From an uncultured Alphaproteobacteria bacterium (GTDB taxonomy: Bacteria > Pseudomonadota > Alphaproteobacteria > Rs-D84), in contig CALCEG010000010.1 in NCBI GenBank assembly GCA_937900435.1, positions 1 through 43,223 of the forward strand: 43,223 nucleotides of DNA, given 5' to 3'. A program made the translations under genes and the position numbers. Every line of letters begins with the position of its first letter. Positions within the stretch are counted from its first letter, which is position 1. Under the pieces are notes generated by a model. It saw nothing but the letters and a program-made list of their open reading frames with translations, ran no database searches and was not told the DNA's origin. Shown one piece after another: positions 1 to 7,391 of the stretch.

Positions 1-212
1 CAATGATCAAATGCCTGGAAAGAGCTACTAAAAGAGTTTATTCCTAACCAACCCAACAAAGGCATTACAGCCTGAAACAGACCAAACATAAATGCAGTTA
101 GAAGAACTATTTTCAGCACCATTCGCTTTTCAATAATTCCACATGTTATAGAAACTGCAAAACAGTCCATAGCCAATGCTACAGCCAGAAAAAATATATC
201 TATCAGTGTCAT
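1..212 (-). CDS. mntP: MntP-family manganese efflux pump, 5' part only
   Basis: The first 70 codons of an inner-membrane protein run off the left edge. The N-terminus reads MTLIDIFFLAVALAMDCFAV and continues with FGLFQAVMPLLGWLG, both typical of MntP, which exports Mn2+ (AxDxxxxS type helix 1 with its conserved Asp, and the MPxxGW helix). Two hydrophobic helices are visible at about residues 4-24 and 34-58. It starts 6 nt after the stop of the glycosyltransferase upstream, so it is the distal gene of that operon. No yybP-ykoY riboswitch could precede it in this position. The family call is from recognised motifs; the rest of the protein is outside the window. Confidence 0.82.
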   Translation of the reverse strand, partial: MTLIDIFFLAVALAMDCFAVSITCGIIEKRMVLKIVLLTAFMFGLFQAVMPLLGWLGINSFSSSFQAFDH

Positions 213-218
213 TAAGAA

Positions 219-1304
219 TTATATCTCTTTTTCAATTTTATAATCGTTACGCTCTTGTGAATTTCTACTAATTAGTTCGCCTAAGAAACCAGTAAGGAAC
301 ATCAGAGTACCCAACATCATTCCGGTTAGAGCTATAAAGAAATATGGATTATCTGTAACCAAACGAGCAGGAATACCATTTGCCAGAGAAATCAGTTTAC
401 TTGCACCAACTATAATTATTGCTATAAAACTGATAATGAACATTACAGAGCCCCATAAACCAAAGAAATGCATTGGTTTCTTTCCAAAACGATTCAAGAA
501 CCAAAGCGACATTAAATCCAAATAACCGTTTACAAATCTGTCTAATCCAAATTTGCTTGTACCAAATTTACGCGCCTGATGCTTTACAACCTTTTCTCCT
601 ATCTTTCCAAAACCGGCATTTTTTGCAAGGAATGGAATATATCTGTGCATTTCGCCATAAACTTCTATGTTTTTCACAACATCGCGCTTATAGGCTTTCA
701 AACCACAGTTCATATCGTGCAGTTTAATCCCTGTAACCTTTCTTGCTGTATAGTTATAGATTTTTGACGGCAGATTTTTACTTAATTTGCCATCATAACG
801 TTTCTTCTTCCAACCGGATACCAAATCGTAGCCATCCTCCTTGAGCATACGAACCATTTCCGGAACCTCTTCCGGACTATCTTGTAAATCGGCATCCATA
901 GTAACTACATAATCGCCCTGAGCCATCTTAAAGCCACAGAACAACGCAGGTGATTTTCCATAATTTCTACGGAACTTTATTCCTTTGACATTTGAATTTT
1001 CATTCTGCAAATTCTCTATTATTGTCCAGGAATTATCTGTACTACCATCATCAATGCAAATTATTTCAATTTGTTTCAACGTCTGACCACAAACACTATC
1101 CAAACATTCACGCAAATAATCACCAACATTATATACAGGAATAACAACAGAAACTTTTGGCACATACTTAATACTATTCTGCACCAGAACATCTGCAACT
1201 GTATCTGGTGTTCCATCTGCATTTTTCACAGTGATTGTTTTTATATTTTTTCCTGTACGTACTTTTGTCATGTTAACACGTTTCTTTGTTATTTTCTTTA
1301 CCAT
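219..1304 (-). CDS. GT2 glycosyltransferase, GtrB/DPM1-like, with two C-terminal membrane helices
   Basis: 361 residues. A GT-A domain covers about residues 50-250: SVVIPVYN at 52-59, IDDGSTD at 84-90, and the metal-binding TMDADLQDSPEE at 135-146, a signature of the polyprenyl-phosphate sugar transferases (DPM1, GtrB, ArnC). Two hydrophobic segments at about 280-308 and 321-347 match the GtrB C-terminal membrane anchor. The likely reaction is transfer of a sugar from a nucleotide donor to undecaprenyl phosphate at the inner face of the inner membrane, for later surface-glycan modification. The first 45 residues are basic and lie before the catalytic fold, so a start at M12 is possible. It sits in a minus-strand operon between another GT2 and mntP. 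Sugar specificity cannot be read. Confidence 0.85.
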   Translation of the reverse strand: MVKKITKKRVNMTKVRTGKNIKTITVKNADGTPDTVADVLVQNSIKYVPKVSVVIPVYNVGDYLRECLDSVCGQTLKQIEIICIDDGSTDNSWTIIENLQNENSNVKGIKFRRNYGKSPALFCGFKMAQGDYVVTMDADLQDSPEEVPEMVRMLKEDGYDLVSGWKKKRYDGKLSKNLPSKIYNYTARKVTGIKLHDMNCGLKAYKRDVVKNIEVYGEMHRYIPFLAKNAGFGKIGEKVVKHQARKFGTSKFGLDRFVNGYLDLMSLWFLNRFGKKPMHFFGLWGSVMFIISFIAIIIVGASKLISLANGIPARLVTDNPYFFIALTGMMLGTLMFLTGFLGELISRNSQERNDYKIEKEI

Positions 1305-1320
1305 AACCCAACCCTATATA

Positions 1321-2934
1321 TTATTTATCGTTTTTTAATTTTTTGATTTCTTCTTTCAGTTGCAAATATTCATCATGCACACGCACAGGATATTCCCACA
1401 CATACTTAATTTTTTGTTTTAGTGTCCGCTGCGACATCAGTACTTTACCAGTAACAGTCTGCGAAACACGTCCTTCGCGCATACCATACTTTATATAGTG
1501 ATACAACGGATTTATTCCTGATTTTTTTACATCGATATACCTGTTCAAATAATATTTTGTATCAAAGTATTTTGATGGATTTCGTCCTTCATCTGCACCA
1601 TATCTGATATAGTGTTCAATTGGATTAAATTTTGCACCTTTTACATCCAAATTATTTTTCAAGTACCACCTTTCATCAAATAATTTTGATTTCTTTAATG
1701 TTTTATATTCATCTTTATCAATTGCACTGTTTCTTTTATCCACTGGCAAACAACGAACATATCGTCCTTCGTCCATACCAAATTCTATATAATGCAACAA
1801 TGGACAAATTTGCGCACACGCGACATCCGGATTATCAAACAGATATGCATTTGTATCAAATCGTGTTGACGGATTTCGTCCTTCGGTCCAACCACAAGTC
1901 AAATAATGTTCGATTGGACAAACCCCAGCCTGTTTTACATCGGGATATTTTCGCAAATAATATTCTTCATCAAACAACCCTGAACATCTAATTTTGTTAA
2001 ACAAAAGAATCTTTTCAAATCTTTTAGTTCTAATCAACCCCAGTTTCTTTTTTAATTTTAACCAAAACATTTTTCTATTCCTCTTTGGCGTATTATTAAA
2101 ATTATTTGTTTGTATTATTGGCTTTACAGACGATAACATTTTCCCCAGTTCGACATTAAAAGCATCATCTGATTGATATCGATTAAAAGTACGACACAAG
2201 AAATGATATAATTCTGTCCGCGCCAAATCATCGATTTTACTTTTTTCAGCAAAATCTAATATTGTTTTTACGACACACAGAATATCACTTTTACGTTTTT
2301 CAGATTTTTTATCATCACAACTTATTGAATCCGTACTAAGTGTATATTGATACACAGGTTCATTACATACAAAAATATTTTTACACAATAAAAATGCATA
2401 GAACACAAAAACATTATCAGCGCAATACTTACCTTCTAAAAATCTTATATTATGTTTTACAATTAAGTCGCGTTTAAACAGCTTATCACATGCCGACCCA
2501 TTTCTTAAACACGCAATTTTATCAACCAAGCGCGAAAAAGTTCCTGTTGAACGATGTAGTAAATTATTATATGTTACAAATACAATGTCGGTATTTTTAT
2601 CACACGCAGTCTTATATAATTTTTCAAAATAATCTGCAGGAATTCCATCATCAATATCAAAGAATCCGACATATTCACCTGTTGCAACATTCAACGCAAA
2701 ATTTCTTGCAACCGATGGTCCTGAATTTTTTTCTAGTTTATAAATTTTGAATCTTTTATCAGATTTTGTTTTTTTCAACAAGTATTCATACGAACCATCT
2801 GTTGAACCATCATCAACGATTATAAATTCGATATTTTTCAGTGTTTGCGCTTTTAAAATACGCAACGCATCGCCGCAAAAACGCAATCTATTAAAAACAG
2901 GAACAACAACAGAAACAGCGATATTTTTTTTCAT
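1321..2934 (-). CDS. GT2 glycosyltransferase with four C-terminal FD-YYL-x-PDV/EHY-x-GxxEGR repeats
   Basis: 537 residues. The N-terminal GT-A domain (about 6-210) has SVVVPVFN, IVDDGSTDGS (39-48), the DxD-like FDIDD at 92-96 and ATGEYVGF. After a linker (210-315) come four copies of a roughly 36-residue module at about 319-356, 357-391, 418-455 and 456-490, each with FD..(Y/W)YL....DV, a HY pair and G..EGR. This module is known beside glycosyltransferases of rhamnan and other wall polysaccharides; its function is unclear to me. A basic amphipathic tail (500-537) follows. The gene is 8 nt downstream of the 205-residue protein and 16 nt upstream of the GtrB-like gene, so the operon is tight. 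Donor and acceptor are unknown. Confidence 0.82.
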   Translation of the reverse strand: MKKNIAVSVVVPVFNRLRFCGDALRILKAQTLKNIEFIIVDDGSTDGSYEYLLKKTKSDKRFKIYKLEKNSGPSVARNFALNVATGEYVGFFDIDDGIPADYFEKLYKTACDKNTDIVFVTYNNLLHRSTGTFSRLVDKIACLRNGSACDKLFKRDLIVKHNIRFLEGKYCADNVFVFYAFLLCKNIFVCNEPVYQYTLSTDSISCDDKKSEKRKSDILCVVKTILDFAEKSKIDDLARTELYHFLCRTFNRYQSDDAFNVELGKMLSSVKPIIQTNNFNNTPKRNRKMFWLKLKKKLGLIRTKRFEKILLFNKIRCSGLFDEEYYLRKYPDVKQAGVCPIEHYLTCGWTEGRNPSTRFDTNAYLFDNPDVACAQICPLLHYIEFGMDEGRYVRCLPVDKRNSAIDKDEYKTLKKSKLFDERWYLKNNLDVKGAKFNPIEHYIRYGADEGRNPSKYFDTKYYLNRYIDVKKSGINPLYHYIKYGMREGRVSQTVTGKVLMSQRTLKQKIKYVWEYPVRVHDEYLQLKEEIKKLKNDK

Positions 2935-2942
2935 AACAAAAC

Positions 2943-3560
2943 CTAAAAATCCTTACCAAAGAAAAGTTCACGCAACCACAACGACAACTTCACCCTTGTT
3001 TTACCAGCAACAGGTTTTGTTATCTTCATTTTTTTCACTGCCATTGACAAATCTCGACTATCACCCTTTGGACAATATGGCGCGTGCGGCACAAATTTTA
3101 ATACCAATTTATTATCTTTTATCGCAGACGTTGGAATTGTTGCCAAATAAGAACTTGGTTCAGAAACCGCCCACGTTATAATTTTACGTTCATTGGCATA
3201 AACATCAACTGTTTGCGATGTTTCTTGTTCTGCAAATACCCCAAACGCATCTATTTGCAATTTCAACACAACGCCATCACTACCAGGTATATATAACTTC
3301 ATAATTGTTTCATTTCCAACAGTGCATCTATATTCATTTTCTTGTCCACCCCAACCATCTTTCACTCTCATATACTTCAGACTATTTCCCCCACGATTAA
3401 AAGTAATTTCTGTCCCCAGTTCATACAATCTGTAATCACCCAACTGTTCTGCGCTTACGTTTGATAAACCAGTCTGCTTATTAGTTATAAAAAACACCGC
3501 CCCACCCAACAGAACAAAACCTATTACAACCAATAAAATTTTAAGAAATTTATTTTTCAT
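2943..3560 (-). CDS. membrane-anchored beta-domain protein of the polysaccharide cluster
   Basis: 205 residues. A hydrophobic segment at about 8-26 with positive N-terminus suggests a signal anchor, leaving a periplasmic domain. The domain has a pattern (LKLQIDAF at about 100, VYANERKI, LATIPTSAI, LVLKFVPHAPYCPKGDSRDL) like the beta-sandwich found fused to or beside polysaccharide glycosyltransferases, in which a hydrophobic-strand, VxVNG, iP and SP-x-G-x-SxD-x-R-x-LG series recurs. That comparison is from memory and moderate. The gene starts 2 nt after the rgpF-like gene stops, so they are probably translated together. A role in glycan assembly at the outer face of the inner membrane is inference from context. 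Confidence 0.6.
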   Translation of the reverse strand: MKNKFLKILLVVIGFVLLGGAVFFITNKQTGLSNVSAEQLGDYRLYELGTEITFNRGGNSLKYMRVKDGWGGQENEYRCTVGNETIMKLYIPGSDGVVLKLQIDAFGVFAEQETSQTVDVYANERKIITWAVSEPSSYLATIPTSAIKDNKLVLKFVPHAPYCPKGDSRDLSMAVKKMKITKPVAGKTRVKLSLWLRELFFGKDF

Positions 3561-3562
3561 AA

Positions 3563-4495
3563 TTATGCCTTTTTACGTTTCGGTGTAATTGATATTTTAC
3601 ATACTGGTATTACATCAAACAAGAAAACTTTATGATTAATCGTATTACTTTGACTTTTCACCCTGATTATTGGCAAACCTAAAAACGAAATTCTAAACTT
3701 ATTTATATTATAGCGCGGTTTTCCTTCACGAACGATTGAAACACCTGTTCTAACCGCATTTTTATATATCAAATCAACCATTTTTTCTGTTGTATACGGA
3801 TACAAATATTGCACCCCATCCATATTTTTCAAACCTGCTTTTTTCAAGAATGGAATTCCTGCCTTGAACATATCTATCGGTTTTTCATACATAGAATGAG
3901 ACACTTCGCCAATCTGACCGTTGACCAAAGTCGAAAACCTATACCCGTTCTTTAATATCAACCTAGACAACCCAACTTCATACTTTAAAACAATCAATTG
4001 TTTTTCTTCTTGATGACAAACTCTGCCAAAGAAATCTGCGATAAAAGATTCATTTGCTAACTTTTTACTAAGCCCTAAAAACCAAGATTGAATTTGAACA
4101 GGTGTCAACGCATTTTCAAAATCCACCATTCCTGTAAAATCCACACCACGCGATTCCAAATCTTGCAATATTGGCGCCAACCCCCACAAAGGACCGTACA
4201 CACTATCGTTTACGAAATAAACCCAATCGTATTTATTAAGCAAACCATTATCCAGCGCATATTTAAATCCGCGTTTATACGACCCAAAATCATATTCATT
4301 ATGACGTTCTGCAGATACATATAAAACATTACCTAATTTTTTTACTTTATCTAATTCTTCATCTGTCGCATTGCTATCCATAACAAAGACAACATCACCA
4401 ACCTTGGTTAATTCCGAAACATAATGCAACAAACTGCCATCAACAACACCTTGAACATCATAAGCCGCAAAAACAAACAATCTCTTATTAGCCAT
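3563..4495 (-). CDS. RgpF-like rhamnan synthesis protein
   Basis: 310 residues. The order of motifs matches the rhamnan synthesis F family (PF05045): RLFVFAAYD at the N-terminus, EYDFGSYKRGFKYAL at about 88-102, WVYFVNDSVYGPL at 116-128, FTGMVDFE and QSWFLGL at 136-158, and HSMYEKPIDMFKAGIPFLKK at about 205-224. RgpF family proteins are glycosyltransferases that build rhamnose-containing polysaccharides. The protein is shorter than many members, covering one domain only. It is the first intact gene of the minus-strand operon running to mntP. rmlD, the last enzyme of dTDP-rhamnose synthesis, is also in this window (40999-41835), which fits a rhamnose-containing glycan, although the two loci are 36 kb apart. 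Confidence 0.8.
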   Translation of the reverse strand: MANKRLFVFAAYDVQGVVDGSLLHYVSELTKVGDVVFVMDSNATDEELDKVKKLGNVLYVSAERHNEYDFGSYKRGFKYALDNGLLNKYDWVYFVNDSVYGPLWGLAPILQDLESRGVDFTGMVDFENALTPVQIQSWFLGLSKKLANESFIADFFGRVCHQEEKQLIVLKYEVGLSRLILKNGYRFSTLVNGQIGEVSHSMYEKPIDMFKAGIPFLKKAGLKNMDGVQYLYPYTTEKMVDLIYKNAVRTGVSIVREGKPRYNINKFRISFLGLPIIRVKSQSNTINHKVFLFDVIPVCKISITPKRKKA

Positions 4496-4522
4496 TTAAC
4501 ACCCCACATATTTGTTTTATTA

Positions 4523-4663
4523 TTATACCAGATTCAAATCTATCCAACACACCCGTTGCATTTTTCTCAAATTATCTTTGAGTATATTGTTATTATATAC
4601 ATCTGTCATAACATTTACCATCTGTTCTGTATCAGCGATTTTAAACAACAGCCATCTTTCTGA
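4523..4663 (-). pseudogene. remnant of a GT4-type glycosyltransferase C-terminus
   Basis: Between a stop at 4523-4525 and an upstream break near 4663 there is an open frame with no start that reads like the end of a GT4 enzyme: a WLLFKIADTEQMVNVM stretch followed by ILKDNLRKM. GT4 proteins usually have GNGLLF...D.e.la..i..ll.d..lr..m at this place. The glycine signature upstream is already degraded and stops interrupt the frame. The remnant lies just upstream of the rhamnan operon, as expected for a lost glycosyltransferase gene. The call rests on pattern similarity in about 45 codons. Confidence 0.4.
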
Positions 4664-4735
4664 TTATTTTTTACCGCCCAGAATGCGATTAATTTTCAAT
4701 CAGCATAGCACAATTTATTTTATTTTCAATAACAT

Positions 4736-4766
4736 AAAAAATCCCCCTGCACAGGGGATTTTTTTG
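4736..4766 (-). terminator. intrinsic terminator of the tail-fibre-like gene
   Basis: A 7-bp stem AATCCCC/GGGGATT with a 7-nt loop is flanked by A6 on the left and T7 on the right, so it can terminate transcripts from either strand. It lies 22 nt after the stop of the minus-strand gene that ends at 4788. Confidence 0.8.
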
Positions 4767-4787
4767 AATTTTATCAACAATATTTTT

Positions 4788-6020
4788 TCACAAACAAACG
4801 CTAAACACATTTTTTGGATTAAAGTTTATTATTTTTCCTTTAACAACATCAAATGTTCCTGCATCCATTGAAATCAACGGTGTCCCATTAGTCGAATGAT
4901 AGATTTTATTATCATCAACATCATATATAAATCCATCGGGCGCATACCAAGCACATCTTCCATTCGACCCCAAAAACAATGAATGTAAAGAATCGAATGT
5001 ACTAAAGTCTGACGAAATTTGAACCGATGTACAATTTAACAAAACATTTTTTAATGTTCCGTCTTCATTTCTACCGTTTGGAATCAAACCTTTAACCCCA
5101 GGTAAAGTAAAAACAATTCCACCGATATAACCAAATCCATTAAACACTTGTTTAATTTCTGTTATAACCCCATCAACAACTGATATTAGACCAATTGGTA
5201 ACGACTGCCCAGCAACAGCTATATTTGTATCTTCCAAATATCTGTTTACAACATTATTTACAGTATCATACCAAACATGCCATTGCACATCAGCCAAACT
5301 ATCGCTTGCTCCAGCCGACATTGTATCAAGCGATTGATAATTCAAAACACCCGTATTTGTTCTATAAATTGCAACAATTCTGTTGCCAAAAATAGCAGGA
5401 CAAACTAAATCATCAGCAATCACAACAGGATTGAATATACCTACTCCATTTGGCACATAAACTTTACTGCCTGCTTTTAATGTCAGTGTTCCTGCGTTCA
5501 ATTCCAGTTTAATATCTTGTGGAATTTCTGTGATACAATTAGACATATATGAATAAAATTTTTCATTAGTAACCAAAGTTTCATTTTGTATTAAATTTTC
5601 TATATAACCAATCTTAGTTAACAAAACACCAACAGATTCCTTATTAATAAACTCATCATAACGTTCACTAAAACCATTTAATTCCTCTTGAAAGTCTTTC
5701 AATACCTCCATAACATAATTAACATCTTGATTTAACAATTTTGAATCTATTTTTGCCATTGGCTGATAATCGACAACACGCATTAACGGCAATTTTCTTG
5801 AAATATCGATACTATCCAGTGATGATGGCGCAATACCAAACACCACCTTCCCCCCAACAAACGGGAAATCAGCATTTTCACCCGCTGACACACCAACTAT
5901 ATCATACCCTGTTGCCGGCTTATTATTTTTCAAGACCACAACATTATCTTTTTCAAAATACGGAAAATCGAAATAAAACTCTACTGTTGTGCAATTTCCC
6001 ATATAAGATACTTTACTCAT
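4788..6020 (-). CDS. phage tail-fibre-like protein (orphan)
   Basis: 410 residues without signal peptide. Residues 1-110 follow the layout of the T7-type tail-fibre N-terminal domain: FYFDFPYFEKDNVVV, then a Y-DI strand, GGKVVFGIAPSS, IDISRKLPLMRVVDYQP and LNQDVNYVMEVLKDFQEEL, matching the usual FxvpF...vxV, TvtF..aP, i.R.t and Ln......l.q series. A short coiled segment (about 100-150) and a beta-rich remainder (LTLKAGSKVYVPNG; a GFGYIGG...GLIPNGRNEDG stretch) follow. Start chosen for AGGAG 8 nt upstream. No head, tail or lysis genes are nearby, so it is a prophage relic or a domesticated adhesin. It has its own promoter, leader hairpins and terminator. Confidence 0.6.
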   Translation of the reverse strand: MSKVSYMGNCTTVEFYFDFPYFEKDNVVVLKNNKPATGYDIVGVSAGENADFPFVGGKVVFGIAPSSLDSIDISRKLPLMRVVDYQPMAKIDSKLLNQDVNYVMEVLKDFQEELNGFSERYDEFINKESVGVLLTKIGYIENLIQNETLVTNEKFYSYMSNCITEIPQDIKLELNAGTLTLKAGSKVYVPNGVGIFNPVVIADDLVCPAIFGNRIVAIYRTNTGVLNYQSLDTMSAGASDSLADVQWHVWYDTVNNVVNRYLEDTNIAVAGQSLPIGLISVVDGVITEIKQVFNGFGYIGGIVFTLPGVKGLIPNGRNEDGTLKNVLLNCTSVQISSDFSTFDSLHSLFLGSNGRCAWYAPDGFIYDVDDNKIYHSTNGTPLISMDAGTFDVVKGKIINFNPKNVFSVCL

Positions 6021-6051
6021 TTATAAAACTCCTTTTGCTATAACAAAAAAA

Positions 6052-6080
6052 GCCTGCAAAAATTGCAGGCAAAAAAAATA
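6052..6080 (-). terminator. terminator-like hairpin 2 in the leader of the tail-fibre-like gene
   Basis: On the minus strand GCCTGC/GCAGGC (6-bp stem, 7-nt loop) is followed by seven T, then only about 20 nt to AAAGGAG and the ATG at 6020. The position between promoter and ribosome binding site suggests attenuation, or separation of a short leader RNA from the gene. Confidence 0.65.
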
Positions 6081-6081
6081 A

Positions 6082-6100
6082 CAGACGTTTATCACGTCTG
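6082..6100 (-). promoter_or_regulatory. leader hairpin 1, also followed by a T-rich run
   Basis: A perfect 7-bp stem CAGACGT/ACGTCTG with a 5-nt loop. On the minus strand it is followed by TTATTTTTTTT, so it also has terminator form. It lies directly before hairpin 2 and about 10 nt after the predicted transcription start. Confidence 0.6.
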
Positions 6101-6113
6101 CTTACACGCGCTA

Positions 6114-6142
6114 ATTATATCACAAATTCAAAAAAAAATCAA
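6114..6142 (-). promoter_or_regulatory. sigma70-type promoter of the tail-fibre-like gene
   Basis: On the minus strand TTGATT (6137-6142) and TATAAT (6114-6119) are separated by exactly 17 bp. Predicted start of transcription is near 6107, upstream of both leader hairpins. Confidence 0.65.
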
Positions 6143-6312
6143 TCAGAAAACCAACTGCAACCACAGAAGAAATAAACCAAATTCGCCAACAACTTACCCC
6201 TGATGAACTTGGTACTTTCATTGCCGAAGAAATTGACCTTGAATCTGAACAAGACCGAAATATATTAAAAAAAATGTATGATGTAATGAAAAACTCACAA
6301 AAAACAGAATAA
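6115..6312 (+). pseudogene. start-less frame, possible 3' remnant of a small acidic protein gene
   Basis: An open frame from just after a TAA at 6112-6114 to a TAA at 6310 has no ATG before codon 48. From about 6160 it encodes a protein-like stretch (TTEEINQIRQQL, TPDELGTFIAEEID, DRNILKKMYDVMK) that is acidic and helical. The QLTPDEL piece recalls the QLTPEQ and GLTPEQ ends of the small proteins at 13040-13971. The 5' end overlaps the minus-strand promoter, which suggests the gene lost its front. I do not recognise the family. Confidence 0.3.
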
Positions 6313-6461
6313 CCAACTGTCTTAAATCACATAGATACAAAATTCACTCACCAAAAAACCGCTACACCACTCACATTTCCGCCAATTTTAACCATTTTTC
6401 TATGTAAAGTTTTCTCTTCCTTTTCTACACAAAATATTATATAATCCATGCGAATGTAGTC

Positions 6462-7391
6462 ATGCGAATTATCACTCTTTTTTTTATGATTTTTCCTTTT
6501 ATGGCATCGGCAAACGTCTTGCCACTGGATGATGCGTTGCGTGCAACATATACCGCATGCGTTGGTATTGATGATGAATTGAGTGACCTGAAAACAATGG
6601 CCGGCATAAATACTGCAATTACATCTGTTGGAACGGCGGCCGGTGTTGGGGCAACGGTCACAGGGCTTGTAAAAGCCAGCAAGGATAAGCAGATTGAAAT
6701 AAAACTAGAAAAACTACGCGAAATTGAACAAAAAAATCCAGACCTACAGTCCACAAATGCTGAATGGGATAATTTTGAATCTGACCTGACAACAGAACTG
6801 GCCAATGCAAAAATAGAGGTTGAAAAATATCAGGCTGAAATTGAAAAACTGAATAAGCAATCAAAAAAATTGGGTAATTGGCGTACTGGCTTGATGGCGG
6901 GCGCAACCGCAACCAATGTGGCCGGCGCAATTATTGCCGGTACGAACAAGGTGGATGGCGACCTGAAAACGCAAATAGACAATTGTATCGGCAGTGTCAA
7001 AACCCTGCAAAATTCTATTATGCAGGCACGCATAAATGGTGAAGACGTGTCCGAGGCCGAGTCTATCGCATCCGCCTGTGGTGAATATGAATATGTTGAT
7101 GTGTCCAAGATAAATAATCGCGCCAAAGGTGCAATGATTTCATCTGCCGTTGGTGCTGCGACCGGTTTGGCCGGAACAATTACATCCGCCACAGCCAATT
7201 CAAACAAAATACACGATGCCCAGGGTGATGCAGCACAACAGAAAGAAAAGAATCTGAATACTGCGGCAAATGTGTTGGCGGGCGCAACAACTGTGGCTTC
7301 GGCAACGGCAACTGTATTCAACGCGACACAGATATCCGCGATAAAAAAAGTAGCCGCAGTTGCTGAAAAATGTACGGGGGTATTGAAATGA
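6462..7391 (+). CDS. secreted Ala/Gly-rich helical protein of unknown function
   Basis: 309 residues. A signal peptide (residues 1-17, ending ASA before NVLPLDD) directs export. The mature part alternates charged coiled coil (about 72-135, rich in K, E and Q) with Ala/Gly/Thr-rich mildly hydrophobic stretches at about 50-70, 140-162, 222-245 and 268-290, like glycine-zipper hairpins that insert in membranes. Four Cys (33, 177, 205 and near the end at 304) may form disulfides. A TATAAT at 6440-6445 gives a very short leader with no clear ribosome binding site. Its stop overlaps the next start by 4 nt (ATGA), so the two products are translationally coupled and probably act together. Function unknown. 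Confidence 0.75.
   Translation: MRIITLFFMIFPFMASANVLPLDDALRATYTACVGIDDELSDLKTMAGINTAITSVGTAAGVGATVTGLVKASKDKQIEIKLEKLREIEQKNPDLQSTNAEWDNFESDLTTELANAKIEVEKYQAEIEKLNKQSKKLGNWRTGLMAGATATNVAGAIIAGTNKVDGDLKTQIDNCIGSVKTLQNSIMQARINGEDVSEAESIASACGEYEYVDVSKINNRAKGAMISSAVGAATGLAGTITSATANSNKIHDAQGDAAQQKEKNLNTAANVLAGATTVASATATVFNATQISAIKKVAAVAEKCTGVLK

Larger units (their letters stand above)
6021..6461. other. intergenic region: leader with two hairpins, promoter and a start-less frame
   Basis: On the minus strand this holds the promoter, two terminator-like hairpins and Shine-Dalgarno of the tail-fibre-like gene (listed separately). On the plus strand 6115-6312 is a start-less open frame. The remainder, 6313-6461, is AT-rich and holds a TATAAT at 6440-6445 that probably drives the gene at 6462. 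Confidence 0.7.
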
